Below, one piece after another: positions 17,014 through 25,827 of a DNA stretch of 64,000 nucleotides. Origin of the DNA: Oxalobacteraceae bacterium (GTDB lineage Bacteria > Pseudomonadota > Gammaproteobacteria > Burkholderiales > Burkholderiaceae_D); the NCBI GenBank assembly GCA_013284265.1, contig JABTBR010000027.1:23798-87797 (forward strand), in the 5' to 3' direction. A program made the translations under genes and the position numbers. Every line of letters starts with the position of its first letter. Position 1 is the stretch's first letter. The notes beneath the pieces are model-generated. The model was given only the letters and a program-made list of their open reading frames with translations. It ran no database searches and was not told where the DNA came from.

Positions 17014-18204
17014 ATGGATTTGAACTATAGCGCCGAGGATCTGGCGTTCCGCGACACCGTACGCGCCTTCCTCGACGCGAACTTGCCTGCCGACTTGCAG
17101 CACAAGGTGCGCCAGCATCTGCGCCTGCAAAAGGAAGATTATGTGCGCTGGCACCAGATCGTGGCCCGCCAGGGCTGGGTCGCCCCGGCCTGGCCGGTGG
17201 AATACGGCGGTCCGGGCTGGAACGCCACCCAGCGCCATATCTGGGAAGAAGAATGCGCCCGCGCCGGCACCCCGCCTATCCTGCCGTTCGGCGTGAACAT
17301 GGTGGCGCCGGTGATCATGGCCTTCGCCAGCGAAGAACAGAAAGCCTATTACCTGCCGCGCATCCTCAGCTGCGAAGACTGGTGGTGCCAGGGTTACTCC
17401 GAGCCAGGCTCCGGTTCCGACCTGGCTTCGCTGAAAACCACCGCCGAACGCGTGGGCGACCATTACATCGTCAACGGCCAGAAAACCTGGACCACGCTGG
17501 GCCAGCACGCCGACATGATCTTCTGCCTGGTGCGCACCGACAGCGGCGTGCGCAAACAGGAGGGCATCTCCTTCCTGCTGATCGATATGAAAACGCCAGG
17601 TATCACCGTGCGTCCCATCATCATGCTCGACGAAGACCATGAAGTGAACGAAGTCTTCTTCGACAACGTCAAAGTACCGGTGACGAACCTGGTCGGCAAA
17701 GAAAACAAGGGCTGGACCTACGCCAAGTACCTGCTGGGCCACGAGCGCACCGGCATCGCCGCCGTGGGCCGCTCCAAGCGCGAGCTGCTGTTCCTGAAGA
17801 AGATCGCTGCCCAGCAGCAGAAGCGCGGCAAATCGCTGCTGCAAGATCCGCTGTTCGCCGCCAAGGTGGCAAACCTGGAAATCGAATTGATGGCGCTGGA
17901 AACCACGGTGCTGCGCGTGATCACCAAGGAATCGCATGCGCCGGGACCGGAAGCGTCGATGCTGAAAGTGCGCGGTTCCGAAATCCAGCAGATCCTCACC
18001 GAGCTGATGGTCGAGGCGCTGGGTCCGGAGGCCCTGCCTTTCGACACCGCCTACCTGGAAGGCAGCAGCGAGCACGCCATCACCGGCGACGATGCCGCCG
18101 CGCCGCTGGCAGGCTACTACTTCAATTTCCGCAAGACGTCGATCTACGGCGGCTCTAACGAGATTCAGAAAAACATCATTACCCAGATGATTCTGGGTCT
18201 GTGA
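17014..18204 (+). CDS. acyl-CoA dehydrogenase (pimeloyl-CoA dehydrogenase large-subunit type)
   Basis: A 396-residue FAD enzyme that introduces an alpha-beta double bond into acyl-CoA, passing electrons to ETF. AAGGAGACAGC precedes the ATG. The N-terminal helical domain leads to WCQGYSEPGSGSDLASLKT, the flavin-binding strand signature. VNGQKTWTTLGQHAD follows, and the C-terminal YGGSNEIQKNIITQMIL is the typical FAD-contacting end. The pairing with a second, diverged dehydrogenase matches the PimC/PimD or IpdE-type heteromeric enzymes. It is the first gene of a four-gene operon with 10-base gaps. Substrate unknown; a long or dicarboxylic acyl-CoA is likely by family. Confidence 0.9.
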   Translation: MDLNYSAEDLAFRDTVRAFLDANLPADLQHKVRQHLRLQKEDYVRWHQIVARQGWVAPAWPVEYGGPGWNATQRHIWEEECARAGTPPILPFGVNMVAPVIMAFASEEQKAYYLPRILSCEDWWCQGYSEPGSGSDLASLKTTAERVGDHYIVNGQKTWTTLGQHADMIFCLVRTDSGVRKQEGISFLLIDMKTPGITVRPIIMLDEDHEVNEVFFDNVKVPVTNLVGKENKGWTYAKYLLGHERTGIAAVGRSKRELLFLKKIAAQQQKRGKSLLQDPLFAAKVANLEIELMALETTVLRVITKESHAPGPEASMLKVRGSEIQQILTELMVEALGPEALPFDTAYLEGSSEHAITGDDAAAPLAGYYFNFRKTSIYGGSNEIQKNIITQMILGL

Positions 18205-18214
18205 GGGGACAGCA

Positions 18215-19354
18215 ATGGATTTTACTTTCAAAGAAGAGCAGCAACAATTCGCCGATGCCCTGCGCCGCTGGGTCGACAAGGACTACGGCTTCGCCGAGCG
18301 CCACAAGATCATCCACTCGCCGGCCGGCGTGTCGGATGCGGCATGGGCCACGCTGACGGAACTGGGCATGACGGCCTTGCCGGTGCCGGAAGAGCAGGGC
18401 GGCTTTAACGGCAGCGCGGTCGATATGCTGGTGGTGATGCAGGAACTGGGCCGCGGCCTGGTGGTCGAGCCTTACTTCGCCACCGTGCTGGGCGCGCAAT
18501 TTCTCAAGCTGGCCGGCGGCCATGACGATCTGCTCGAACAGGTCGCGGGCGGCACGCTGAAACTGGCCAGCGCCATCGGCGAGCAGCAGTCGCGCCATGA
18601 ACTGAACGATATCCAGACCACCGCGCGCGCCAGCGGCGGCGGCTACATCATCAACGGCAGCAAGTCCGTCGTGGTGCATGGCGGCCAGGCTGGAGCCCTG
18701 ATCGTGTCGGCCCGCAGCAGCGGCGCCCAGCGCGATACCGACGGCATCTCGCTGTTCGTGGTGCCGGCCGATGCCGCTGGCGTGACCATCCGCGACTACC
18801 GCACCATCGACGGCCAGCGCGCCGCCACGGTGACGCTGGCCAATGTCGAACTGTCCGCCTCCGCCTTGCTGGGACAGGCCGGCGCCGGCTGGTCCATCCT
18901 GGATGCGGCGGCCGACTACGGCGCGACCCTGCTGTGCGCCGAAGCCGTTGGCGCGATGGATGCGATCTTCGCCGCCACGCTGGAATACCTGAAAACGCGT
19001 TCGCAGTTCGGCGCGCCGATCGGAAAATTCCAGGCGCTGCAGCACCGCATGGCCGATATGTTCATCCACGTCGAGCAAGCCCGGTCGATGGCCATGCTGG
19101 CCGCCGTCAAGGTGTCCTCGGACGATGATGAAGAGCGCCGCCGCATCGTCTCCGCCGCCAAGGTGCGCGTAGGCCAGGCCTGCAAATTCGTCGGCCAGCA
19201 AGCGGTGCAGCTGCACGGCGGCATGGGTGTGACGGACGAGCTGCCAGCGGCTCACCACTTCAAGCGCCTGACCATGATCGACCTGACCCTGGGCGACGCC
19301 GACCATCATCTGGAACGCTTCATCGCCCAGCCGGGCTTCCTGGAAACCGCTTAA
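18215..19354 (+). CDS. acyl-CoA dehydrogenase (small-subunit type)
   Basis: A 379-residue dehydrogenase-fold protein starting 10 bases after the large subunit, with GAGGGGACAGC before its ATG. The N-terminal domain begins MDFTFKEEQQQFADALRRWV. The middle has YIINGSKSVVVHGGQAGALIVSAR. The C-terminal half has RSQFGAPIGKFQALQHRMADM and QLHGGMGVTDELPAAHHFKRL. It lacks the crisp SEPGSGSD flavin signature of its neighbour, as expected for the partner subunit of alpha2-beta2 pairs. It probably forms one active heteromer with the upstream protein. Confidence 0.88.
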   Translation: MDFTFKEEQQQFADALRRWVDKDYGFAERHKIIHSPAGVSDAAWATLTELGMTALPVPEEQGGFNGSAVDMLVVMQELGRGLVVEPYFATVLGAQFLKLAGGHDDLLEQVAGGTLKLASAIGEQQSRHELNDIQTTARASGGGYIINGSKSVVVHGGQAGALIVSARSSGAQRDTDGISLFVVPADAAGVTIRDYRTIDGQRAATVTLANVELSASALLGQAGAGWSILDAAADYGATLLCAEAVGAMDAIFAATLEYLKTRSQFGAPIGKFQALQHRMADMFIHVEQARSMAMLAAVKVSSDDDEERRRIVSAAKVRVGQACKFVGQQAVQLHGGMGVTDELPAAHHFKRLTMIDLTLGDADHHLERFIAQPGFLETA

Positions 19355-19363
19355 GGAGCGCGT

Positions 19364-19834
19364 ATGAGCCCGACCAAGTGGTACTTTGAGGACTTCTTCG
19401 TCGGGCAGGAGGTGCCGCTGGGCAGCCGTCTCGTCACCGAGGAAGAGATCATCGCCTTCGCGCGCGAGTTCGATCCGCAGCCCTTCCATGTGGATCACGA
19501 CGCGGCCGAAAAATCGATCTTCGGCGGCGTCGTCGCCAGCGGCTGGCATACCTGCAGCATGATGATGCGGATGGTGGTCGATGGCATGCTCAGCGCTTCG
19601 TCGAGCATGGGCTCGCCCGGCCTGGACTGCGTGCGCTGGATCAAGCCGGTGCGCGCCGGCGATACGCTCACCGTGGTGTATCAGACCAAGGAAGTGCGGC
19701 CGTCGGCCTCCAAGCCGGATCGCGGCGTGGTGGTGTCGGTGTGGCAGGCCAGCAACCAGCATGGCGAAGTGGTCGCCACCGTGGAAGGCATGGGCATGTT
19801 TGGCCGCCGTCCGGCAGGAGGCGCGCATGCGTGA
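19364..19834 (+). CDS. MaoC-family (R)-hydratase
   Basis: A 156-residue hot-dog-fold protein. The hydratase-2 motif is visible: FAREFDPQPFHVD (catalytic Asp and His), followed by FGGVVASGWHTCSM. It would hydrate trans-2-enoyl-CoA, the product of the two upstream dehydrogenases, to 3-hydroxyacyl-CoA. It lies nine bases after the dehydrogenase and overlaps the next gene by eight bases. Confidence 0.88.
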   Translation: MSPTKWYFEDFFVGQEVPLGSRLVTEEEIIAFAREFDPQPFHVDHDAAEKSIFGGVVASGWHTCSMMMRMVVDGMLSASSSMGSPGLDCVRWIKPVRAGDTLTVVYQTKEVRPSASKPDRGVVVSVWQASNQHGEVVATVEGMGMFGRRPAGGAHA

Positions 19835-20279
19835 ACTGGCCACCCTGGATGCGATGCGCGAACTGGTGGGCCAGGAACTGGCGACGACGGACTGGATCGA
19901 GATCACGCAGGAGCGTGTGAACCAGTTCGCCGACGCCACCAATGACCATCAGTGGATCCATCTCGACGCCGAACGGGCCGCACGCGAGTCGCCGTTCGGC
20001 GGCACCATCGCGCATGGCTTTTTAACCCTGTCGCTGGTGTCGGGCATGCTGGAAAGCGCGATCCGCATGGTCGATATGAAGATGGGCATCAACTACGGCC
20101 TGAACAAGGTGCGCTTCCCGGCCCCTGTGCCGGTGGGCAGCCGCGTGCGCGCCCGCCTGACCTTGCAGAAGATCGAGGACATCGTCGACGGCGCCCAGCT
20201 GGAATGGAGCGTGGTGATCGAGCGCGAGGGAAGCCTCAAGCCGGTCTGCGTGGCCGAGTTCGTAATGCGGCGTTATTAG
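19827..20279 (+). CDS. MaoC-family hydratase
   Basis: A 150-residue hot-dog protein. The start ATG at 19827 has GGAGG upstream and lies inside the previous gene's end. The motif FADATNDHQWIHLD supplies the catalytic Asp/His, and GGTIAHGFLTLSLVSG is the substrate-side helix. Two different MaoC proteins in tandem often form a heterodimer or serve different acyl chains. It is the last gene of the operon; a terminator follows at 20335. Confidence 0.88.
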   Translation: MRELATLDAMRELVGQELATTDWIEITQERVNQFADATNDHQWIHLDAERAARESPFGGTIAHGFLTLSLVSGMLESAIRMVDMKMGINYGLNKVRFPAPVPVGSRVRARLTLQKIEDIVDGAQLEWSVVIEREGSLKPVCVAEFVMRRY

Positions 20280-20334
20280 TTATGGCATATTAGTTAAGAG
20301 TGGGCCGCAGTTCCTGGCTGTACGCGACCCTTGG

Positions 20335-20366
20335 CCGCGACGTTCAATCGACGTCGCGGTTTTTTT
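20335..20366 (+). terminator. Rho-independent terminator of the acyl-CoA dehydrogenase operon
   Basis: A 9-bp perfect stem, CCGCGACGT/ACGTCGCGG, with a seven-base loop, followed by seven T residues. Confidence 0.88.
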
Positions 20367-20413
20367 ATCGAGGCTTTGCTAAAAACTGCTATCAATACGA
20401 GCGAATGATCATC

Positions 20414-20812
20414 TCAGCGGCGGTCGGAAGGGTGATTGACGCCGTCGTGCGTGCCGATTTCGCCCAGGTCAAAGGGGTTCACGCCTTCCAGGCAGCCAAC
20501 GTTGTAACCATACTGTTCGGGATTCGAACGCCGCTGGTGGTGGGTGTAGATGCCGCACACCGAGCAGAAGTAATGCTTGGCTGTATTGGTATTGAACTGA
20601 TATAGCTTCAGTACGTCCGCCCCCTTGATGATTTGAATACCGGATAGGGGAACGGAGGCCGCGATCGCCCCTTTCCGGCGGCAGATCGAGCAGTCGCAGC
20701 GGCGCGGATCGACGACGCCGTCCGGCAGCGTCAGCTCCAGTTCCACCGCGCCGCAATGGCAACTGGCTTTGTGCTTGGGTTTGATCTCGGTAGGGCCTAT
20801 TTTTTTGATCAT
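20414..20812 (-). CDS. GFA-family (glutathione-dependent formaldehyde-activating enzyme-like) protein
   Basis: About 132 residues from ATG 20812; an in-frame GTG at 20842 would add ten. Zinc ligands are in SCHCGAVE, CDCSICRRKG and YFCSVCGIYTHH, the classic GFA arrangement, so a zinc-binding beta-sandwich is expected. In this large family only a few members have been shown to act on S-hydroxymethylglutathione, and most are uncharacterised. No glutathione or formaldehyde gene is adjacent. Confidence 0.85.
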   Translation of the reverse strand: MIKKIGPTEIKPKHKASCHCGAVELELTLPDGVVDPRRCDCSICRRKGAIAASVPLSGIQIIKGADVLKLYQFNTNTAKHYFCSVCGIYTHHQRRSNPEQYGYNVGCLEGVNPFDLGEIGTHDGVNHPSDRR

Positions 20813-20842
20813 GATCGTGTCCGAACTTTGCTGAACTTCCAC

Positions 20843-21181
20843 TCAATCGACGATTCGCGTTTTCATCGCGAATCTCTTTCAGTTTTTGCACTACACCTAT
20901 CCATTCAGGCGCTTATTCAGAGCCGAAATACATGAGCGCACTACTCTTGAACAGAGTGCCAAGGGCGCCAGAATCAAAACTGACATTCGCATACAAGCTT
21001 GGCAAAATGATAATTTTCCTGTAAATCGGTCCATGCCAAAGTGTCGCTCAGATCTGGCCCCACTATTTTTTAAACGGCGGCTTTCGCCCCAAAGCGACCA
21101 ATGGCAAGAAGTAACGACGTCCTAAGCATATTGTAGGGCATATGGAAACATTACCCTCCTCCATATGAGCTTTTTGCATCG
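20843..21181. other. lower-GC non-coding stretch at the left edge of the putative defence island
   Basis: About 340 bases. GC content falls relative to the preceding operon. The only plus-strand frame here (20886-21125) has no ribosome binding site and no recognised similarity. No integrase, attachment repeat or tRNA gene is seen at this edge. Confidence 0.4.
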
Positions 21182-22114
21182 TTAATCATAAAAATAGATT
21201 TCCTTATTGAAGTGATCTAGTTCTGTCAAATGATGCATACGCCCGTCCTGTACTCTAGGAAAAGGAGAATGTTTATACAGAATTCTGAAGATCTCAATGT
21301 GACCGTGATCTTTAACCCGATTGATAATTTCTTTCGTTAAAGCAAGGTTTTCTTTTTTCTCTGAAATGACAAAAATATAGAGAAGAGGGTTATCTTCTTT
21401 ATGTCCACATGAACCCATGTTCAGAGTGCGCCAATCTATGAACTCATTTAGTCGATCTAGAGTGAATTCTTTGTAAATGTCATAGTGGTGGGCTACATAT
21501 ACGTATTGGCCAGTTCGTTCAAACTCAGCGAGACAGGTAAAATACATAAAATCATGAGGTTCATGGAGCAACGGGCAAATATCAAGTCGGCCTGTATTGG
21601 ATGATTTATGATATTTCTCGCTCAAAAATTTGAAGAGTGCAAGGTTAACGATATCAGGATGCTGTGGCATCCCAGCGATCAACGTAAGATCATTTTTCCA
21701 TTTTTTTGTAAGCGTCTGTTTTTTTGGAACTCTTATCTTCCAAGCTTTTTCGGTTCGAATGATGTTTGCACGTGTAACTTCCTCCCAATAGCATGTGCCA
21801 GACTGTTCGTCACACAATATTATGAGTACAGGTAGGGAGTGAAGCAACCAATATTCTAAGTGTTTAATTTTTCCATAGTAAATATAGCAATCCTCTTCTT
21901 CTGAAGAGAGATAAGATGGCCCACACTTTATCTGCGCTGCTAGGAGTCTTCCTGTTCCTTCACGACTGTCCTTTACGATTTCAACGTGACCATCAATACC
22001 TAAATCATTCTTCGTCTGCTCACGAAATATCCAAGAAAACTCTTGTTTCACCCTTAATGAAACTAAGTCAATACCGATGTCACCCTTTTCGTCATTTTCT
22101 ATATAGTCTGGCAT
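21182..22114 (-). CDS. DUF4365 domain protein (putative PD-(D/E)XK-type nuclease)
   Basis: A 310-residue protein, clearly richer in A/T codons than its surroundings. The N-terminal 150 residues fit DUF4365: VKQEFSWIFREQTKNDLGIDGHVEIV, then GRLLAAQIKCGPSY. The Asp of GIDG, the Glu of HVEIV and the QIK lysine match the D-E-x-K pattern of PD-(D/E)XK nucleases. The C-terminal half has no clear motif. DUF4365 proteins turn up repeatedly in antiphage islands and restriction-like loci, though most are unproven. It lies 210 bases downstream of the OLD nuclease on the same strand, so shared transcription is possible but not shown. Confidence 0.7.
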   Translation of the reverse strand: MPDYIENDEKGDIGIDLVSLRVKQEFSWIFREQTKNDLGIDGHVEIVKDSREGTGRLLAAQIKCGPSYLSSEEEDCYIYYGKIKHLEYWLLHSLPVLIILCDEQSGTCYWEEVTRANIIRTEKAWKIRVPKKQTLTKKWKNDLTLIAGMPQHPDIVNLALFKFLSEKYHKSSNTGRLDICPLLHEPHDFMYFTCLAEFERTGQYVYVAHHYDIYKEFTLDRLNEFIDWRTLNMGSCGHKEDNPLLYIFVISEKKENLALTKEIINRVKDHGHIEIFRILYKHSPFPRVQDGRMHHLTELDHFNKEIYFYD

Positions 22115-22324
22115 AGTTCAGGTTGCAAAAAAAACAACAGCATTATAAAAATACTGTTTTACAATATTAATTTTCTGCGCACGCCACTGGGTAGACGTCA
22201 TCTTTAGGATGAAAATACTAACCCTAATTAAAGATCGTGACTTTCTGCTTTTGACCGAACGTCGTCATCTATCCTCATGGACAAGGTGCAGTGCTCTTTG
22301 CTAACAATCAGAATTACATCGTAC

Positions 22325-24208
22325 CTAATAGTTGCCCATTGCTTTTGAAATTATTTGTACAAGCATAACCGGCACATCACCTGCTGCTTTCAACGTCGCA
22401 GTCCGATAAGCAATTTGATTCTTCGCCAAATCAATACCCGCAGCTGCTTCGACCTCCTTGCAAGCGGTATCCCATTCTGGCCAATTCGTTATGAGAAAAT
22501 TCTCAAGGTGGTCTTCGAAGTTTGCAACTTGATCAGAAACAATCGCAGGAGGAAAATCGACTTCCTCCAGACCAAAATATTTCAGGATTGCACGGTTTTG
22601 TTTTGCATTGTTGTTGCGCTCTTCATCTATTTTTTCCTGCTTCTTACCTTTTTCTTTAGCTCGAGCCTCGCACCCAGCATCAGCATCGAAAAGCGCATAC
22701 GAAGGGATTCCGATCGAAGTCAGTATCGCGTGCGCCAAAGGAATCGAAGTCTTCCCCCCAACTGGGACGATTGCGATGCCAGCAGCTTCCAATGCGCCAT
22801 GAGCCGATTTGTCACCGACGCCGTGGAAGACCGAGGCTTCGGTTGTTCCTTCGACAAGCAAAGCACGGTGGGAAAATAACGCGACGGACAATTGACTAGC
22901 GATGATGCCATCAAGCTGACGTTCGACGGTCTCCGCACTGACAACCCCATCTAATTTTTCCTTTACATGCTCGACGGTAGCCGAGTGAATTGAAACAACG
23001 GGCGTATCTTCTGTCGACCTAGTTAGTCTTCTAACTTGGTTAAAATATCGAGCTTCGAGGAAGTAAGGGCTATGCGTCGCATAGGTCACCTGAATTCGCT
23101 TGCCAGCGTCCTCGGCAAGCGATCGAAGAACCTTCGCAAAGGTCTGTGCTTGAATAGGGTGTTGAAAGAGCTCAGGCTCTTCAATCGCTAGGCAGATCAC
23201 CCCGACTTCTGAAGCTGCACCTGATTGGGCAAGCAATTGCAGGGCCGAGATTAATAGCGTCCGCTGAAAACCGTGTCCTTGGCGCTCAACAGTTGTTTGT
23301 GTGGAACCATCCAAAACCGCCACTTCAAACGTCGTTTTAGGTGCTTTAAGTTCGATATTAGCTGGTGACACAGCGACTGCCCGGCCTGGGGAATAAGAAT
23401 TGACGACTGCATTGAGCTTCGTAGTCATAGTCTCGAGCTGAGACTTAAACTTAACCTCATACACTTTTTGCTGTAGCGCCCGCGATTCTTCGACAATTTT
23501 GGCAATCTCTTCATCAGCCGCAGCGCGATCTATTGAGCGCTCCAAAATTCGCCCTATGATACTCGACTTGCCATCAGTGGATTCCTCACTTGCACGAAGA
23601 TCAGCGGTAACTAAAACAAAGTCGAAGAGTCCACTCATCTTGCCACCACTGTTGAACCCAAAGAAATTTGTCTGAAGTGCTTCAGGCGCATCAGTTAGTA
23701 GATCTGTGTGCGCAGCCTCCCAGGCCATCATCGCCTGCTCAATCGCCGCTGCCGTCGAGGCGCTCGGAAGATCCCATTCCTGTTTTTCGTTTCGCAGGCT
23801 TGAATACAGTTCTTTCTTCTCACCCGCAGTTCCAGCAGCTTTAATTGCATTAAAGCTATCGAAGCTCTTTGCATTAGCGGACAGGATCTCTGATCCATCA
23901 GGCGCTCGGCGCTTCCACGCAGTAAAGGTGGCAGCACTTTCAGGAGCATACTTGCCAAGCGCTTCCCTATCCTTATCTGTAAGATCACTGAATGTGACCT
24001 GAACTTCTATGTTTTCAGTATGTGCGCCAAATGAGCAATCCTTCTCTGTCAATGATCCAGGTTTGCCGTTAAAGAACCAATCCAGTGCACGAAGCACCGT
24101 AGATTTCCCGGCACCGTTTGGGCCAATAAAGGTTGTAACGGACTCAAAGGTAATCGTTGCATCTTTCAATGTCCTGAAATTCTTGATTTGAACAGATCTA
24201 ATCTTCAT
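22325..24208 (-). CDS. OLD-family ATP-dependent endonuclease (ABC/RecF-type ATPase plus Toprim)
   Basis: 627 residues from ATG 24208, preceded by AGGGGGGAATG; a longer frame to 24334 is less likely. N-terminal SMC/RecF-like ATPase: MKIRSVQIKNFRT, Walker A FIGPNGAGKSTV, signature-type helix, and Walker B CLAIEEPELFQHP with the D-loop and ATHSPYF. The C-terminal Toprim domain shows ALLVEGTTEASVF (catalytic Glu) and YALFDADAGCE (DxD). This is the class 1 OLD layout; OLD proteins of phage P2 and relatives cut DNA and exclude other phages. No UvrD-like helicase is adjacent, so this is not a Gabija pair. Confidence 0.85.
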   Translation of the reverse strand: MKIRSVQIKNFRTLKDATITFESVTTFIGPNGAGKSTVLRALDWFFNGKPGSLTEKDCSFGAHTENIEVQVTFSDLTDKDREALGKYAPESAATFTAWKRRAPDGSEILSANAKSFDSFNAIKAAGTAGEKKELYSSLRNEKQEWDLPSASTAAAIEQAMMAWEAAHTDLLTDAPEALQTNFFGFNSGGKMSGLFDFVLVTADLRASEESTDGKSSIIGRILERSIDRAAADEEIAKIVEESRALQQKVYEVKFKSQLETMTTKLNAVVNSYSPGRAVAVSPANIELKAPKTTFEVAVLDGSTQTTVERQGHGFQRTLLISALQLLAQSGAASEVGVICLAIEEPELFQHPIQAQTFAKVLRSLAEDAGKRIQVTYATHSPYFLEARYFNQVRRLTRSTEDTPVVSIHSATVEHVKEKLDGVVSAETVERQLDGIIASQLSVALFSHRALLVEGTTEASVFHGVGDKSAHGALEAAGIAIVPVGGKTSIPLAHAILTSIGIPSYALFDADAGCEARAKEKGKKQEKIDEERNNNAKQNRAILKYFGLEEVDFPPAIVSDQVANFEDHLENFLITNWPEWDTACKEVEAAAGIDLAKNQIAYRTATLKAAGDVPVMLVQIISKAMGNY

Positions 24209-24539
24209 ATCAGCATTCCCCCCTAGTTTTTGCTTTTTTATTTGATAAGAAACCAATGATTCTGAAAAGATATTTAACAACCGCAACGTATAGATTGCAT
24301 CAGCTGCTGCCCTCTCAAAATGAAGGAGGGACATTACTGAACGTCGGCTCCTGGCCGACTACTGACTGCGCGCACATTAACCATTCATCGCTCACTTGTA
24401 ACAAATAGCATCATCCGCGTTTGCTTGTATTCAGCCCCTGATCCAAGGATATCATATTGCCAAAATGAAAATCTCACAGATTTCCACATTGCCTGTGGAC
24501 CCACAGTGAAGTGTCATTCCAAGACAGACCGATGCAAGC

Positions 24540-24887
24540 TTAAAATCGAAAACAGTGAGCTTGCTGGCTGTCGCTGCGCATGGATGGGGTGGTGAGCACG
24601 ACGGATTTTTCGTTTTGGCAGGCGATCAGTGCGTTGGCCGATGCTTCGACGCCCGCTTCGATCCATCCTTTTTTTGCAGCTCCCGCAATTGCCGCTGACA
24701 AGGGCGATAATGGAGAGCGAACTTCGGACGGGTGTTTAAGCGATTCGGGTGCTGGCTCGGAACAGACCAGGAAGCCGCCAGCCGTCGCGGTCAGCGCTTC
24801 TTTCTGCGACTTGTTGCAGCCGCCATCGGCTGCCTTGGCCAGCAAGGGGGCAAGACATATACACAGCATCCAGGCGCCAGTCTTCAT
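24540..24887 (-). CDS. small exported Cys-containing protein
   Basis: A 115-residue protein with a signal peptide (KTGAWMLCICLAPLLAKA/A). The mature part has four Cys residues (GGCNKSQ, FLVCSEP, LIACQNE, AHCFRF), enough for two disulfides, and a central Ala-rich helix (LSAAIAGAAKKGWIEAGVEASANAL). It starts 13 bases after the stop of the REC-GGDEF gene, so it is probably the third gene of the histidine kinase operon. A periplasmic accessory to the sensor kinase is a reasonable inference; no family is recognised. Confidence 0.6.
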   Translation of the reverse strand: MKTGAWMLCICLAPLLAKAADGGCNKSQKEALTATAGGFLVCSEPAPESLKHPSEVRSPLSPLSAAIAGAAKKGWIEAGVEASANALIACQNEKSVVLTTPSMRSDSQQAHCFRF

Positions 24888-24900
24888 CGTCCAGCTGCGC

Positions 24901-25827
24901 TCAGTCTTCGGTGCTCTTGCAATAGCGGTTGCGGCCGTTCTGTTTGGCGCGGTACAGGCAGGCGTCGGCGGTGCGGATCAGGTTGACGGGGTCGGTGCCA
25001 TCGGCCGGCGGGGTGACGCTGGCGATGCCCAGGCTGACCGTGACCAGGCCGCTGGTGTCGGAGGCGGCGTGGGGAATGGCGCTGCGGCGCACTTCGTCGA
25101 GGATGCGCTGGGCCACCACTTCGGCGCCGGCCAGGCCTTCCTGCGGCAGCAGCAGGATGAATTCCTCGCCGCCATAGCGCGCCAGCAGGTCGTGCGGACG
25201 GGCGGCGCAGCGCTTCATGGCGGCGCTGACCTGCTGCAGGCACAGGTCGCCGGCCTGGTGGCCGTAGTGGTCGTTATAGCGTTTGAAATGGTCGATGTCG
25301 ATCATGATCACGGACAGCGGCAGACTGGAGCGGGCACAGCGGCGCCATTCATTGTCTATCGTCTCGTTGAAACTGCGCCGGTTGGCCACGCCGGTCAGCG
25401 CGTCGGTCAGCGTCAGTTCGCGCATGGCGTCGGCCTGGCGCTTGACGGTGAGCTGGGTACGCACGCGCGCGCGCACCACGGCCACGTTGAAGGGCTTGCT
25501 GATGAAGTCGACCGCGCCCGCTTCCAGCGCCCGGGTTTCATCCTCGGGCTGGCTCAGCGCGGTGACGAAAATGATCGGCAGGTCGCGCGTGGACGGCGCC
25601 CCTTGCAGTGTGGCGCAGACGGCGTAGCCATCCATGCCGGGCATGACGGCGTCGAGCAGGACCAGGTCGGGCATCTGCTGCTGCACGATCTCCAGGGCCT
25701 TCTCGCCGCTCAGGGCGAACAGGACGTCATGCTCGTCGCGCAGGGCCTGGTGCAGGATCTGGATATTTTCCATCGCATCGTCGACGATCAGGATGCGCCC
25801 GCCCGTGGCCAGGTTGGTCCAAGTCAT
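24901..25827 (-). CDS. response regulator diguanylate cyclase (REC-GGDEF)
   Basis: A 308-residue protein. The receiver domain (residues 10-125) has ILIVDDAMEN, the phospho-acceptor Asp in LVLLDAVMPGMDG, and Lys in FISKPFN. The GGDEF domain (about 145-305) has the active motif ARYGGEEF and, five residues before it, the inhibitory I-site RxxD (RPHD). It should make c-di-GMP when phosphorylated and be restrained by its product. Its ATG overlaps the stop of the giant histidine kinase (ATGA), so that kinase is its likely phosphodonor. Confidence 0.93.
   Translation of the reverse strand: MTWTNLATGGRILIVDDAMENIQILHQALRDEHDVLFALSGEKALEIVQQQMPDLVLLDAVMPGMDGYAVCATLQGAPSTRDLPIIFVTALSQPEDETRALEAGAVDFISKPFNVAVVRARVRTQLTVKRQADAMRELTLTDALTGVANRRSFNETIDNEWRRCARSSLPLSVIMIDIDHFKRYNDHYGHQAGDLCLQQVSAAMKRCAARPHDLLARYGGEEFILLLPQEGLAGAEVVAQRILDEVRRSAIPHAASDTSGLVTVSLGIASVTPPADGTDPVNLIRTADACLYRAKQNGRNRYCKSTED

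Noticed and set aside
20886..21125. 79-codon plus-strand frame at the edge of the defence island
   Set aside because: No ribosome binding site, no recognisable similarity, unusual composition; likely non-coding.
21182..24208. Gabija-type defence system
   Set aside because: The OLD nuclease would match GajA, but no UvrD-like helicase (GajB) is present; DUF4365 is a different protein.
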